Shown here: positions 25,270-36,475 of the stretch, piece after piece | How positions within the stretch are numbered: the first letter of the stretch is position 1 | How the letters are laid out: the number at the start of each line of letters is the position of its first letter | Assembly (NCBI GenBank): GCA_005656395.1 | Contig: SRSI01000074.1 | Location: 806,001-870,000, forward strand | Direction of reading: 5' to 3' | Length of the DNA: 64,000 bases | Source: Strongyloides papillosus | Taxonomy: Eukaryota; Nematoda; Chromadorea; Rhabditida; Strongyloididae | Made by a program: the position numbers and the translations under genes | Notes under the pieces: generated by a model | Told to the model about the DNA's origin: nothing | Database searches by the model: none | The model's input: only the letters and a program-made list of their open reading frames with translations

Positions 25270-25848
25270 ATGTTTGGAGATAGATTTTTAAGAAAATTGA
25301 CACCTTTTTATATTGGAGTTATTGGAATTGTTTCAATTTTAACTTTTTGTATAATAACAATTACTTTTTTAATATTATATGATCTAGAAATAAGTAAGTT
25401 ACTTTTGTTTTACATAACGTTTTCTTTTTTTGAAACTAAAGGCTATGAAAAATTATGTGAAAATAGAAATGAAACTTTTCAAGATTGTGCTCATTTTAAA
25501 CTAGCCAGAAATGAAATTGCAATAGAGCCGCAAACTCATCCTGTATTTGTTATATATCTTGTTTTTTTAATATTATACCAATTTTTAAACTTGGTTATCA
25601 TAATTTTTCTATCACTTTTCGTCTGGAATTGGCAAAAAAATCGAAAATATGCTTTAGTAGTGTCAGGTCTTGTGTATGGGGCATTACTTCTTCAATTATT
25701 ATTTTTAATTTTTTATACCGCATACCTTATTATTTATCACTATCCATTTAGGATATTTGTAGTATCTGTCTATATTTCCGAAATTTTAATTGGAGTTATA
25801 AGATTTCGTTTGTGTTTAAAATTTAAAAATTTTCCTTTAGCAAGCTAA
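25270..25848 (+). CDS. Four-helix membrane protein, unknown
   Basis: 192 residues if read straight through. Not recognised. Four hydrophobic segments lie at roughly residues 13-38, 92-118, 126-151 and 158-178. The loop after the first holds two Cys residues (LCENRN, QDC) and an N-glycosylation sequon (NET), as in tetraspan-type proteins. A 48-nt stretch at 25394-25441 begins GTAAGT and ends AAAG. It has no stop and keeps the frame, so it may be a normal intron; removal would join I-S-Y and shorten the product to 176 residues and would drop a stray hydrophobic patch (KLLLFYITFSFF). The C-terminus ends CLKFKNFPLAS. The gene looks real from composition, but function is unknown. Confidence 0.6.
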   Translation: MFGDRFLRKLTPFYIGVIGIVSILTFCIITITFLILYDLEISKLLLFYITFSFFETKGYEKLCENRNETFQDCAHFKLARNEIAIEPQTHPVFVIYLVFLILYQFLNLVIIIFLSLFVWNWQKNRKYALVVSGLVYGALLLQLLFLIFYTAYLIIYHYPFRIFVVSVYISEILIGVIRFRLCLKFKNFPLAS

Positions 25849-26875
25849 ATTTTGTTAATATAAAATAAAATATTTTGTCATAATATTTCGTTTATTATTG
25901 TACATTTAAATATCTAAAAAACTATTCTTTATTATACAAATGTAACATCTAAACAAATGATTCAGATATAATCATTTCATGTATAATTATAAAATTTTTT
26001 TATGTAAATACTACTAAATTGAAAAGTACTTTTGAACAAAAATTACATTTATCGTCAACAACAAAAATAACACATTTAAAGAATATTTTAAAATAGTGCA
26101 ATCAACAGTAGAAAGTTTATAATAATTAGTATATTTGAGGCTTTTTAGACTTCTAAATTAAAAAATTCGCAAAGTGAACTATCTGGTGAGAATAAGCCAC
26201 CAGTTTTTAAGGGACGTATGTAAAATGTTTATGAAATTTTGTCCAAAATCCCATTCTAAAATTTATTCAATAAAATTCGAATATTTTTACAAAATGAAAA
26301 GCTAAAAAGAATAGCCATTTTTAAATAAGTAGTAAAAGTCGAATTAACTAAATCGTCAACCGACGAAATTATAAGAAATACACTAATATTTATGCATAAC
26401 AATCCCTAAAAGTAAAGTGGTAAATTAATTTTTAAATTTCTAACCTGTACTTTCAGTTATGTAATTCAATTAAAAATGATTCCCTCCCAAAACTTCGACT
26501 CTCTTGTTCGTATATTCTTTAAAAATAATATTATATTAAAAAAATGTTTAACTGATCTGTTACCATGAAAGATATAGATAGTTACGCTGTACTATGTAAG
26601 ACAAACATAAAATTATTTTAAATATTAAAACTCAATGAATCAAAATATTTTGACCCTTTACAAACAATATCAAGAGACCCATTCTAACAAAAACAACAAT
26701 TTCGACATTTTTTTAAATAGAAATTTCATCTAAAAAATGGAAATCTCTTTTGAAATGACAACTTCAAAGTTTGAATTTATTTCATTACAATAATATTTTT
26801 CCATATAATTACAATATGATGCTTTTCATAATTCACCTTGTATATTTTAATAAAAATACTTATAAAAAACATGTA
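25849..26875. other. Intergenic, convergent 3' ends
   Basis: About 1 kb between the plus-strand membrane protein and the minus-strand snurportin gene. It is slightly less A/T-rich than other spacers (for example 26150-26400), but stops are frequent in all frames and no homology was seen. Confidence 0.5.
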
Positions 26876-27943
26876 TTATTCCATTTTTCCATCACAGACT
26901 TTTTTCTTTTTCATAGAACCTGTAAAATCATGTGTTTGATTATAATCTGAGATAAATTCCTTCACTTTCATCTCTTCATCATTTTTCTTATATTTATCAG
27001 GAATTTCAATCCCCAAACAATCTGGAAGCATCCATGGAAGTAACCATCCAACTAATGGGTTTTGCCCTCTTTCATAAAACACAGATTTTAAATAAAAAAG
27101 CAAACCTTCTAATTCATAAAACGCTACTTCATTTATTCCTTGGGTAAGACCTTCTTTTGTACATGGATATATTGGAAGTGGTTTAAAAGCAAAGGGAGAT
27201 TTCTTAGTTTTTTCCCCAAATAGAGGATTTTCCTCAAATCTTGATATGAGCCAATAATGTCTAAATTCAAATTCGGACGATGAAAAATCAGTATTATCCC
27301 AAGTAATTAAGTCTAAAACATAGAATACATTGTTATCCACATCAAGAATACAATCAAGAATAGTAAGCGAATCACGATTACTTTTGCTTCCACCAGGAAG
27401 ATGTGACGTAAATTGATTCAACCTAAAACCTGACTTTGCATAAACATTTGTTAAACCATAAGACGCTACAACGAGTCGTCGTTTCCCTTTTGGACATGGT
27501 TTCATTACCCATTCAGTTTCAAAATTATCAGGTATATCTACCATCCATTCACTAAACATAAGGCAATTCCTCTTTTGATTAATTTTAACTTTTTTCAAAT
27601 TTAAAACTTCATTAGTTGTATCGTTTGAAGTAACAGAATCTGTATCACCCATTGAATCTACATCAAAATCATCTTTTATGACTCCTCCGATTTCTGTCTT
27701 CAGTCCTCTTAATATTTGAAGATGATTGAATCTCTTTCTACAAAAAAATTAATATAAAGTAATGTATTTTAAAACAACAACTTACTCTAACTGCCTCTTT
27801 TTATACTCTTCACGACGTTGCCTTTGTATTTCTTTTGCTCTTCCCTCATTTTTATATTTAGAAAATCTCGGATGAGCTTCGGAAGTGTTGTTTCCCTCTT
27901 TTAAACTGAATGTTTCTTCTAGAATCCCGCTTAATTCTTCCAT
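26876..27943 (-). CDS. SNUPN: Snurportin-1, m3G-cap snRNP import adaptor
   Basis: Adaptor that binds the trimethylguanosine cap of spliceosomal snRNPs and links them to importin-beta. Exons 27943-27786 and 27737-26876 (51-nt intron, GTAAGT..TTGTAG) give 339 residues. I start at MEELSGILEETFSL, which aligns with the human N-terminus; an upstream in-frame extension of 14 residues is less likely. The N-terminal importin-beta-binding region (about 1-60) has HPRFSKYKNEGRAKEIQRQR. The cap-binding domain shows KRRLVVASYGLTNVYAKSGF, LPGGSKSNRDSLTILDCILD, FRHYWLISR, LLFYLKSVFYERGQNPLVGW and DCLGIEIP, all matching the family in order. In nematodes SL RNA also carries a trimethylguanosine cap, so this adaptor has additional potential cargo (inference). 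Confidence 0.96.
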
Positions 27944-30366
27944 CGTGTAAAAATATTGGAAACCTCGATATACACTATTTACCAACAGCCAAATGTATTT
28001 TCGTCATAAAATTGTTTGGAAAATTAACTAAGAGTAAATAGTGTTTGCTTTTTTTTTAAGTCTTTACTTAAACTTTCGAAACATTTTTAGTTGTACGGAA
28101 AAATTTATATTGAAAAATTAATTTTACAATTCATTTCAATTATATTGATAAAATGTTTATTAATAATAAAAGTGATATATATGCATTTAATGACTATATA
28201 TGGCTATTTACTGATTCAAAATTTAATATTAATGTATAAATTAAATTTATAATTAAAAGATTATTTGTAACTTTGTCATGAATTACGTTTACATTAAGCA
28301 AATACTTTTCCATATTAGTAATAATAGTAATTTTATTATTACACAGTTTAATTCTAAAAAGGTATTTGAAAATATGATATTGATAACAATCAGGAATAAA
28401 TATGAATGTGAATACGTTAATTTATTTAAAACAACTTTTTCACGGTATTTATGATTTAGATGATACACATCATTATTTTGGTTTACGCAACTTACATTAA
28501 AAAAATAAAAATTTTCTGTACGAGTCCATAAATTGTATATACAACTTTTTTGTCTTATTTTATTTCCTATAACAATAAGAAAACATAAAGTAAATATTAG
28601 TAAATATTCACATTCCTTTAAAGATTTTTAATTTCAACTATTTTCAATCAAAAATAAAATTTGTTTGCATTTTTTAGTTATGTAATTTTTATTATTTGAA
28701 TCGTTAAAACTGAAATAATAACTTGTAGATATATCAAATTCATGTTTTACAGAAAATAATTATTGTTTGGAGAGCACAAAATTTTTGATACAATTTAATA
28801 ATGTTATATAGTTTATAACGTTTCATTGAGTTAAAACTTATTTAATTGACAAGATAATTATAAAATCGGAAAAAAAGTTGTCACATATAAATATAATATT
28901 ATCAATGATCTAATATAAAAATAAAACTTTAAAACACTTTTCTTAAATGATGAAAAGAATAAAAACAAAAATAGGAAGAATATTAGAAATTTGAGTCAAA
29001 ACGAAACAAAGAGTTTTAACAATATAAATTAGGACAATGCAATTTGTAGGAATAAAAAATTGTATTAAATAAGAAACCAATTTAAATCATACATTATATT
29101 TATTTTCTTCAAATTTCTTTCTAGTAGAATTTTTAACGTTTACATAATGTCTTTTCAGTTTATCGTACTGTCTTATAAGTATTCATGGAAATTATAATTT
29201 GTAAAACTTTCAAATACCATTTATCCTTTCTTGTTTTTTAAGAAAAGTTTTCCCCTTTATCTATTCAACAAAGATAAGCTACTATGTTCTTTCAATACAA
29301 TTTATAAAAGAATCATATTACCCCTTTTTATCACAGGGCACAATAATCATTTTTAATAATAGAGGAGGAATTTAAAATTGAAAAATTGTCTTGTACAATG
29401 GATTTGCGCTATAAATAATCAAAAAGTTTCTTATTTCGAGTTATTTTTAACTGAATTACAAATTCAGAATAAAATATATTTCTCTAATTTCATTCAAGCT
29501 TCTCCAGATTAGTAATACTAAATTTTTAAGAAACTTAATTTGTCTTTATTATACATTGTCTTTAAACACGAATAATGTTTAATCTGGAGATTTAATAGTT
29601 ATTCTACAAACTTTATTATAAAATTGTTTTCTGATTTACAATTGAAATAAACCATATAAAAATTATAACATTACAACCCAAATAACAGTATTATCTTTTA
29701 ATATGAACACCATAAATTTTAACTCAAATTATCATTACCCATTGCATGATATCATCAATTATATCTAAAACTATTTTCATTTCTCTTTAACTTATTTATC
29801 CTCTTTCACTATTAATAACTTTAAAGTTTACCCAACAAAAATATATATATCAATAGTGAAATATTTTAACTATAAATTAATTAAAAATATTAAAATTAAA
29901 ATATTAATTCATATTGTAAATACATAAATTTTCTTATCTTAATATCTTCTTTCATATGATGTACATATTACGTTTCTTAAATAACATTAAATTGTACAAT
30001 TAAATTACTACGATCAAACAAAACTCTTCCTCGTTCTTGATTAACAAATATCAATATTCTATACAATGCTTCAAGATGAAGCTTTACAATTATAAGATTT
30101 ATATTTACTAAAAAATTTATTTTATTTCAATATATTTATTATAAAATTGATATTTGTAGCTTTTTTGTTAATACATTTTTGTGTAAAATTTTATTTTCAT
30201 TGTTTAAAAAAAAGAACCTCTCAGATTTCTTGTTCAAATTTTTTTAAAAAATACTTATTGCACACACGTGAGGTTATTTTTTAACTTTTAACAATGGTAT
30301 TAAAATAAAGAATGTTTTAGCAAAAATTTGTTATACCAATAATTTTAAATATAATTTACTTTAGAT
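27944..30366. other. A/T-rich intergenic, divergent promoters
   Basis: About 2.4 kb between the snurportin and CUB-protein genes, which point away from each other. Nothing coding was seen. The right end has a T-rich acceptor (ACTTTAG) ending at 30364, directly before the next ATG. Confidence 0.5.
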
Positions 30367-31067
30367 ATGTTTTATTATAAATACCTCATGTTTTTGAAAA
30401 TTTACCACAGTGCTTTTATTTTACCAATATTATTTACCTCTATTAGTAGTCAAAAATGTGAATGTGATGATAAAAGAATTGTTCTATTTCGATCAACAGA
30501 TAATAGATTAATATTCACACCTGAATATCCACGCTATTATTGTGGAAATTTGGATTGCCTTTGGATAATAGAAAGTTTTAAAAATTTTTCACAGTTCCAC
30601 TTCTTTGCTTCTAATATAGATTTGAGAGAAGGAAAAGATTTTTTATATTTTTACGAAGGACATAAAAAGAAAGACATTAAAAAGAATGATGACTTACCTC
30701 CTACTCATAGGTAACTATTATTTTTATGATAAAAAATTAGTAACAACACTAATATTTTTATAGTTGTACCGGAAAAGGACAATGTCAATATTATAGTTCC
30801 AGTGAAAAATTGATAATTAGATTTAAATCCGCTCCAGGATACCCTTCTCATTATGGTTTTCAAGGAAGAATAAGTATTTATCAACCCGGTTTCATAAATA
30901 TGATTAGAGAGAGTATCGTGTTCATTGGTGCAACTATTCTTGTAATTCTAATGTTTGCTATTATAATTCTGACAATTTTATTTGTCACAAGAAAAAATTC
31001 AGAGACAAACAAACCAAATTCAAAGAAAAGTTTACTATCAGAAGATGTAAAAAACAATGATAATTAA
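30367..31067 (+). CDS. CUB-domain type I membrane protein
   Basis: Exons 30367-30710 and 30764-31067 (53-nt intron, phase 2) give 215 residues. The N-terminus is hydrophobic (FLKIYHSAFILPILFTSISS), a likely signal peptide. The ectodomain has CUB features: paired Cys (CEC), TPEYPRYYCGNLDCLWIIES as the first half, FLYFYEG, then after the junction CTGKGQCQYYSSSEKLIIRF and PGYPSHYGFQGRISIY as the terminal strands. A strong membrane helix follows (about 170-195, ATILVILMFAIIILTILF) with a basic cytoplasmic tail. CUB domains mediate extracellular protein binding; this one has no catalytic partner domain. The intron falls inside the CUB domain. Start choice is supported by the TTTAG acceptor 2 nt upstream; a second ATG at 30388 is possible. 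Confidence 0.75.
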
Positions 31068-33402
31068 TAAATTTTCACGCTTTTCCTTATAATAAAAAAT
31101 ACTTACATTTTAAAAATTTTTAATAACCATAATAAAAGTATATTATATATTAATTTACGGACTATATATCGTATTTTTTCTACAAGTTCAAATAGTGAAA
31201 ACATAATCTATACTAAGATAAATTTTATGGCCAAAATTTTAAAAGTGCTTTCACTAAATAGGAATATTATTAAGCTGCTTAAAAATTTATTATCAATAAT
31301 TAGGATATAATTATTTATATTTTTGCATTATTTCTCATTGTTTATAAATTATCTTTTTTTATAACGGTATTATATAAGTGTCAAGTTGTGAATGTTAATA
31401 TTCAAGGTATTTATTATTTTAAATGTAAAAGAGTATTTTCTAATGACGATTTATTTTTGTTACTTGTACCAACAGATGAATTTAAATACACATATAAAAA
31501 AAAAACATTTATTTTAGGAATTCAAAAGAAATTATAAAATATTAGTTTTAAAAATAAAAACTATGAATAGAAGAATAATATATTTTCTAGCAAGGGTAAT
31601 AAAAAATTTTATTATAATATTTTTATACTATTTTTAATGTACAAAACCAACTACCAATATCTTAAATATGGCCTTTGTTTATTATTTTCATGAATTATAA
31701 TCAAACATTTCTCATTAAATTATACTTAGTAAACAAAACAAATTATACTATGCTTTCTTTTAATTCTAAACAATACTATGTAACTTTTGATACTATTTAA
31801 ATAAATTTTATCTTTAAATCGCTTTTTTAAAGCACACTATACAAGGAAAATTAATCGTTATGTTTTTGTGTTCAAAAGTCAACTTTTTAACCATATCAAA
31901 ATATTTTAAAAATTTTTTACTATAATATTTATATTGTTACATTTTCATTTAATCCATTTCTATTACTAATAATTTATCTTTTAAATATTTTTTATAACAA
32001 TAAATTTCATAAAGAATTTGTAGATGTATAGAAATGTATCGTTTAAATGCCTTCTTTCACCATCATTTTATTATTATTTTTATCATAATTCATTAAGTAC
32101 TGACCTTTTACAAACTTATATTCAATAGAATAAAAGTGGCTTTAATGGATTTATACCACTAAAAAGCATTTTCCTCAAACAGGCTATTAATGGAAGAGAG
32201 AAAAAAATAGATCTTTCAACACATTAATATATTTAAAAACTCTATTTACCTAACTTTTTATTTTACATTTAAAAAGATATTTCGGCACATTCTATTGGAA
32301 GTTTTAATTACTTTATACAAAATATGATATTTTTAAATTAAAAAATCTATATTTAATGATCGTACTTATTAAATAAATTTATATGTCTGTAAAGTTTATT
32401 AGTCATCCAAAATAACCATAAAAACTACAGTTAATTTTTTCATAAATAAAAGATTTAACTAAAAGAAATTAAAGACAAATATTAGGGTAGGATGATATTG
32501 TATATTTTCAACAAATAAAGAAGATTAACTATATACTTTTGAATCACAAATATATTTTACTTTATTTTTTGCTATTTTTATTTCTTAAGCATTTATATAT
32601 TTAAATCCATCATTCAAAAACTACTCTATTTAAAATTATTATTACAAACTCATTGGAGGAACACAATTATATCTATCAACTTAAACATATTTTCCCTCCA
32701 GACCATAAAAGGTCTTTCTTTATATTATTATTAAGATCCATAATTAGTTTCTTTTATGTAAACACAAAAGTATTTAGTCAGTTAACACTTAACTTCTACT
32801 TATTCCTTTACCCTTCTATGTCTATCAATCTCTTTAGGCAACTGATTCTACTATTAACTAATGGAGATAATTTTCTTATTTATGTCTTTATCAAATATTT
32901 GCTAGGAAGCGAAAAAGTTCAATATTTTTATAATTACTGATAACTCAAACCAATAATTATTAAATTTATATATATTTCAATAACTATAAAAATATCTTAA
33001 TAAGGTTCTTATACTTTCAATTGCCATTTTAATTAGTCTTTTCCTGACTTTTAATCACCATATACATATCTTAAATCTTGACTAATTTTCCATCTCTATT
33101 TATTTCTTTTTCTATACATTAATTTCTTTACGTATCTTAAATTTTATAATGCATAATTTATTTATCTTTCCCATTAGCCTTTTATGTAAAAATATATCTA
33201 TACAAATATAATTTTTAAATAAATATGATTTTGTCTGTTGATGCCATGCTTATAATTTTTTATTTTTAATCTCATTTTTGTTGAAGAAATATCAAAAGTG
33301 ATATTTAAAAAGAATATTCCAAATTTTTCACATAGAATTTACAAAAAAAATAATTACATTACTATTTTAAAACATTCTCATAGAAATTTTAGCGTTATAG
33401 TT
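31068..33402. other. A/T-rich intergenic region
   Basis: About 2.3 kb. The frame at 32653-32940 is Phe/Leu/Ile/Tyr-rich and lacks an ATG in good context, so it is treated as noise. The segment 33298-33402 is in frame with the stomatin gene but likely 5' untranslated. Confidence 0.5.
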
Positions 33403-34361
33403 ATGAGAAATGATATGATACTGGCCGAAAATTCTTTCAAAAACAATTACCCAACTTTTAGTATTGGTTATTCTATTATGTTATTATTAACATGGATTGT
33501 ATTTTTTTGTACAATGCCATTTTCATTGTTTTTTTGTATAAAAATTGTTCAAGAATATAAAAGAATGGTATGTAACTTTATGTAAAACCATCTAATATAC
33601 ATAAAATTTATATAGGTAGTTTATAGGCTAGGTCGTCTTCGTGGACCAAAAGCTATTGGTCCTGGAATTGTTTTAATACTTCCTTGTATTGATGAGCATT
33701 ATACCATTGACCTTCGTACAATGTCTTATGATGTACCATCGCAAGAAATGTTAACAAAAGATTCTGTGACTGTTTCAGTTGATGCAGCTGTTTACTTTAG
33801 AACACAAGATCCTGTGGCAACAATAGCTAAAGTTTCTGATGCACATCTTAGTACAAAACAGCTCGCACAAACAACATTAAGGAACATATTAGGAACGAGA
33901 ACATTAAGTGAAATAATGGCTGAAAGAGAAGGAATAGCCCTCCAGGCCCAAGAAGTTTTAGATGGAGGTTTGTTTATGTTTATTTTAATATTTTTTTATA
34001 GTTATTTATAGGAACATTTGCTTGGGGTATCAAAGTAGAAAGAGTCGAAATAAAAGATATACGCCTCCCTAGGGAACTTTGTCGGGTTTTGGCAGCTGAG
34101 GCAGAAGCTTCTAGAAATGCGGATGCAAGATGTGTATCTGCTCTGGGAGAACTAGAGTCGTCAGTTTGTTTGAAAAAAGCCGCCGATAAACTTTCTGAAA
34201 CTCCTAGCGCAATCCAACTACGATACCTTCAAACACTAACTAGAATATCTAGAATACATAATCATACAATTGTATTACCAATACCAATAGAAATTATTAG
34301 GAAAGTTATGAACAAACTAACTAATAAGAAACCAAGTAACAAATTTATTCCATGTGTCTAA
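33403..34361 (+). CDS. Stomatin family (band 7/PHB) membrane protein
   Basis: Membrane-scaffold protein of the stomatin/MEC-2/UNC-1 group, which regulates ion channels. Exons 33403-33567, 33616-33967 and 34012-34361 (introns 48 and 44 nt) give 288 residues, the same as human stomatin. Seen: a hairpin membrane segment (about 22-50, ending FFCIKIVQEYKR), then VVYRLGRLRGPKAIGPGIVL, and PCIDEHYTIDLRT. The PHB core follows: DVPSQEMLTKDSVTVSVDA, AQTTLRNILGTRTLSEIM, WGIKVERVEIKDIRLP. Last come AAEAEASRNADARCVSALGE and SAIQLRYLQTL. The usual proline at the membrane hairpin is present (TMPFSLF). I start at the ATG at 33403: an ATTTTAG acceptor lies just upstream, and the open frame 5' of it has no ATG. 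The C-terminal oligomerisation segment is divergent (LESSVCLKKAADKL). Confidence 0.93.
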
Positions 34362-34404
34362 CTTATAACAAAAAAAATAAAATCTACTGAAAAAACAAAC
34401 TGAT

Positions 34405-34974
34405 TCATCTTCTTGAACTCTTCTTTTTCTTCCCAGTTTTCTTAATGCTTCCAAAAGCTTGAAGTCTTTGCTTTAGATGGTCTAGTTTTAACTGTGGTCT
34501 TCTATTTATCTTTTTTATTACAAATGGAAATGACACACTGTCAACTTCATTCTGTAAATTATTAAAATCTTCCTCTGGAGGCATAGGAAAACCATCGGAT
34601 ATATCACTTGTACAAGTAATGTTAACAACACCGCCAACTTGACATTTCACATTTAAATCTTCGGGTTTACCGTTATTATTACTTCCACTGTCTAACACAA
34701 AAGTCTGACTTTCAAGGGTTCTAAAATCACACCTATACGATGATGTATCCTTTTCATCCCCATTTATATCAATCAGCGTTTGTTTATCCCGAATTGATTT
34801 TGGAAATTTCATTTTACTTAAAATATCCAGCGAAGCAGATTGTGTTTTACAGACAAGCCAGACATCGTATTCATCATCGTCGTTTGGAATCTCCATCTTC
34901 GATTTTTTCATCGGCTCAATTGTTTTACTTGGGGAGTCACTTAATCCCCTGTCCTCGTTTTTTCTTTTTCCCAT
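34405..34974 (-). CDS. Probable RNA polymerase I subunit RPA34/POLR1G-like
   Basis: Single-exon 189-residue nuclear protein with basic ends (MGKRKNEDR; KKTGKKKKSSRR). The centre has the order of short blocks found in POLR1G/RPA34: an acidic-aromatic start YDVWLVCKTQS comparable to ELWLIQAP, a YRCDFRTLESQTFVL strand, a CQVGGVVNITC strand, and near the end LKQRLQAFG comparable to LRPRFCAFG. This is remembered family similarity at low identity, so the assignment is tentative. The gene is tail-to-tail with stomatin (only 43 bp between stops) and lies 130 bp downstream of LSM3 on the same strand, which suits a co-transcribed housekeeping cluster. Confidence 0.5.
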   Translation of the reverse strand: MGKRKNEDRGLSDSPSKTIEPMKKSKMEIPNDDDEYDVWLVCKTQSASLDILSKMKFPKSIRDKQTLIDINGDEKDTSSYRCDFRTLESQTFVLDSGSNNNGKPEDLNVKCQVGGVVNITCTSDISDGFPMPPEEDFNNLQNEVDSVSFPFVIKKINRRPQLKLDHLKQRLQAFGSIKKTGKKKKSSRR

Positions 34975-35104
34975 AATATTTACTATAATCTTTATAAATG
35001 TTAAGCAAAACGTAAAAGGTATTTGAAAGTTATCAACTTTAAAAAAAAAGATTAATTATATATAAAAAGGTTTTTTAATGACTGCGGATTAAATACAACA
35101 ATAA

Positions 35105-35407
35105 TTAATTGGCTTTTAATAATGGTGAAACAAGAATAACAGAATCACCTCTCAAAAATAGCATTGGAATTACTCTTTTAACTTGCTTAAAAACTTCCTC
35201 ACACTGGTCTTCTTCAAATTCTGTAACAGTAAGAGTCTCCTCCGCATCCGATAAAATCATGTTTAAATGTTGGTCAAAGGCATGGAGTTTTCCAACAATC
35301 TCTCGGTCAGCTCGCATTTTAACAAGAACTGTTTCATTTATAGACAATCTTATTAAATCTAAAGGTTGATCGATAGAAGAAGATATTTCAGTACCAACTG
35401 CGTCCAT
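35105..35407 (-). CDS. lsm-3: LSm3, U6 snRNA / mRNA-decay LSm ring subunit
   Basis: 100-residue Sm-fold protein of the LSm2-8 (U6 snRNA) and LSm1-7 (decapping) heteroheptamers. Sm1 motif: PLDLIRLSINETVLVKMRAD then REIVGKLHAFDQHLNMILSD, with the conserved D-x-H-x-N-x-x-L RNA-contact residues. Sm2 motif: IPMLFLRGDSVILVSPL with the RGD triplet typical of Sm/LSm proteins. Length fits the human protein (102). The TTTTCTAAG sequence abuts the ATG directly (reverse strand, 35408-35416), a trans-splice-like acceptor with no leader bases of its own. It sits between the POLR1G-like gene and POLE3 on the same strand with 130- and 243-bp gaps, so a short operon is possible. Confidence 0.97.
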   Translation of the reverse strand: MDAVGTEISSSIDQPLDLIRLSINETVLVKMRADREIVGKLHAFDQHLNMILSDAEETLTVTEFEEDQCEEVFKQVKRVIPMLFLRGDSVILVSPLLKAN

Positions 35408-35650
35408 CTTAGAAAATTAGTAGTGTAAGTTGCAATACACTCTTAAAAAGTTACTTTTTAAATTTTATTTTAATAACGTCGTTGTGAGACCTCCCCTGTG
35501 GTAAGAGATGTCTTTTATTTTGGGAAAACTGTAAATAGTAGAAAATAATTCGAGTAAACACATAATTTTCAGATTATAAAACGTTTTATTGGTCGAAAAA
35601 AGCAAGTAAATTTAAAGAAAGTTGGGATTTGTAGTAAATCTGGATGGAAA

Positions 35651-36108
35651 TTACTCTTCCATCAGTATATCCTCTTGTTCACCTTCAACAGCTTCCTTTT
35701 CATCAGCATTTTCTGGGGCCTTTTCAGAACTATCTTCTTTTTCTGCATCACCACCATCTTTACTCTCTTCAGCAGGAACTCGTACCTGACTAGACATCAA
35801 AGCAATAATTTCATTCACCGCAGCATTCAAAGGATCTAATTCCAGTGCTACAACAGCTTTTCTTAAATCTTCTATCATAATTTTTTTCCTTTTATTTTTA
35901 GTAGCTATCTCTTGCGCTGTTGATGTTAAATAATAAATAAAGATCTGCGCACTTTTACTCATCCCACTTTTAAAATCCTATCTCATAACATGGTTATTAA
36001 TAAAAAAAAGAAGCATACCTTCGAAAACTGTGCACCTTTTGGTGCCTTTTTCTTTATTACTTTTAAAATTTGTGACATGGGAAGACCTTCTTGATATGTC
36101 TCAGCCAT
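35651..36108 (-). CDS. POLE3: POLE3/CHRAC17 histone-fold subunit
   Basis: Histone-fold protein shared by DNA polymerase epsilon and the CHRAC remodelling complex. Exons 36108-36019 (30 codons) and 35977-35651 are joined over a 41-nt intron (GTATGC..GAGATAG), giving 138 residues. Blocks in order: LPMSQILKVIKKKAP matching LPNAVITRIIKEALP, FSKDFKSGMSKSAQIFIYYL matching the alpha-2 helix [20 protein letters not shown], and KNKRKKIMIEDLRKAV matching the loop 2/alpha-3 region. The tail is strongly acidic (EKEDSSEKAPENADEKEAVE), as in POLE3 and unlike POLE4. It is transcribed divergently from ribonucleotide reductase small subunit with 367 bp between start codons. Confidence 0.9.
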
Positions 36109-36475
36109 TCTTAGATTTCTAGAGATATCTTACTAGTGACAGTTCTTTAAAAGTTAAAGCTATTGGTATTTAGCGGTAATATTTTCAAAATACCGGTACA
36201 CCCTCCACCAACGATTATTTCTTTTTAGGAAAGGAAAATAAAACAAGGGAAATTTTAACGACATAAAAAAGCGCCAATAGATAGATTATTCAACAAAGAA
36301 ACGATAACAGATGGTTTGGTATCAATAAAATGTCTATAAAAGAAAAAATAACAATGATCTGCCGCCATTTAGAAGAATAGTAACGACTCCCTCATACTTC
36401 TCATCCTTTTTTTGATTTTTTTTTTAGAAAATTTAATATTTGGTTTTCTACAGATATAATTATATCTTCTGAGAA
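36109..36475. promoter_or_regulatory. Divergent promoter of POLE3 and RNR2
   Basis: The two start codons are 367 bp apart and face outward. At 36271-36278 lies GCGCCAAT; read on the other strand, ATTGGCGC differs by one base from the E2F consensus TTTGGCGC, and it also contains a CCAAT box. Nearby are a palindrome TACCGGTA at 36191-36198 and CCGCCATTT at about 36361-36369. Both genes are S-phase functions, so a shared cell-cycle element is plausible. The motif match is seen; the regulatory role is inferred. Confidence 0.5.

Noticed and set aside
32653..32940. Plus-strand 95-residue frame upstream of stomatin
   Set aside because: Hydrophobic A/T-derived composition, non-ATG start, no link by splicing to stomatin that I could find.
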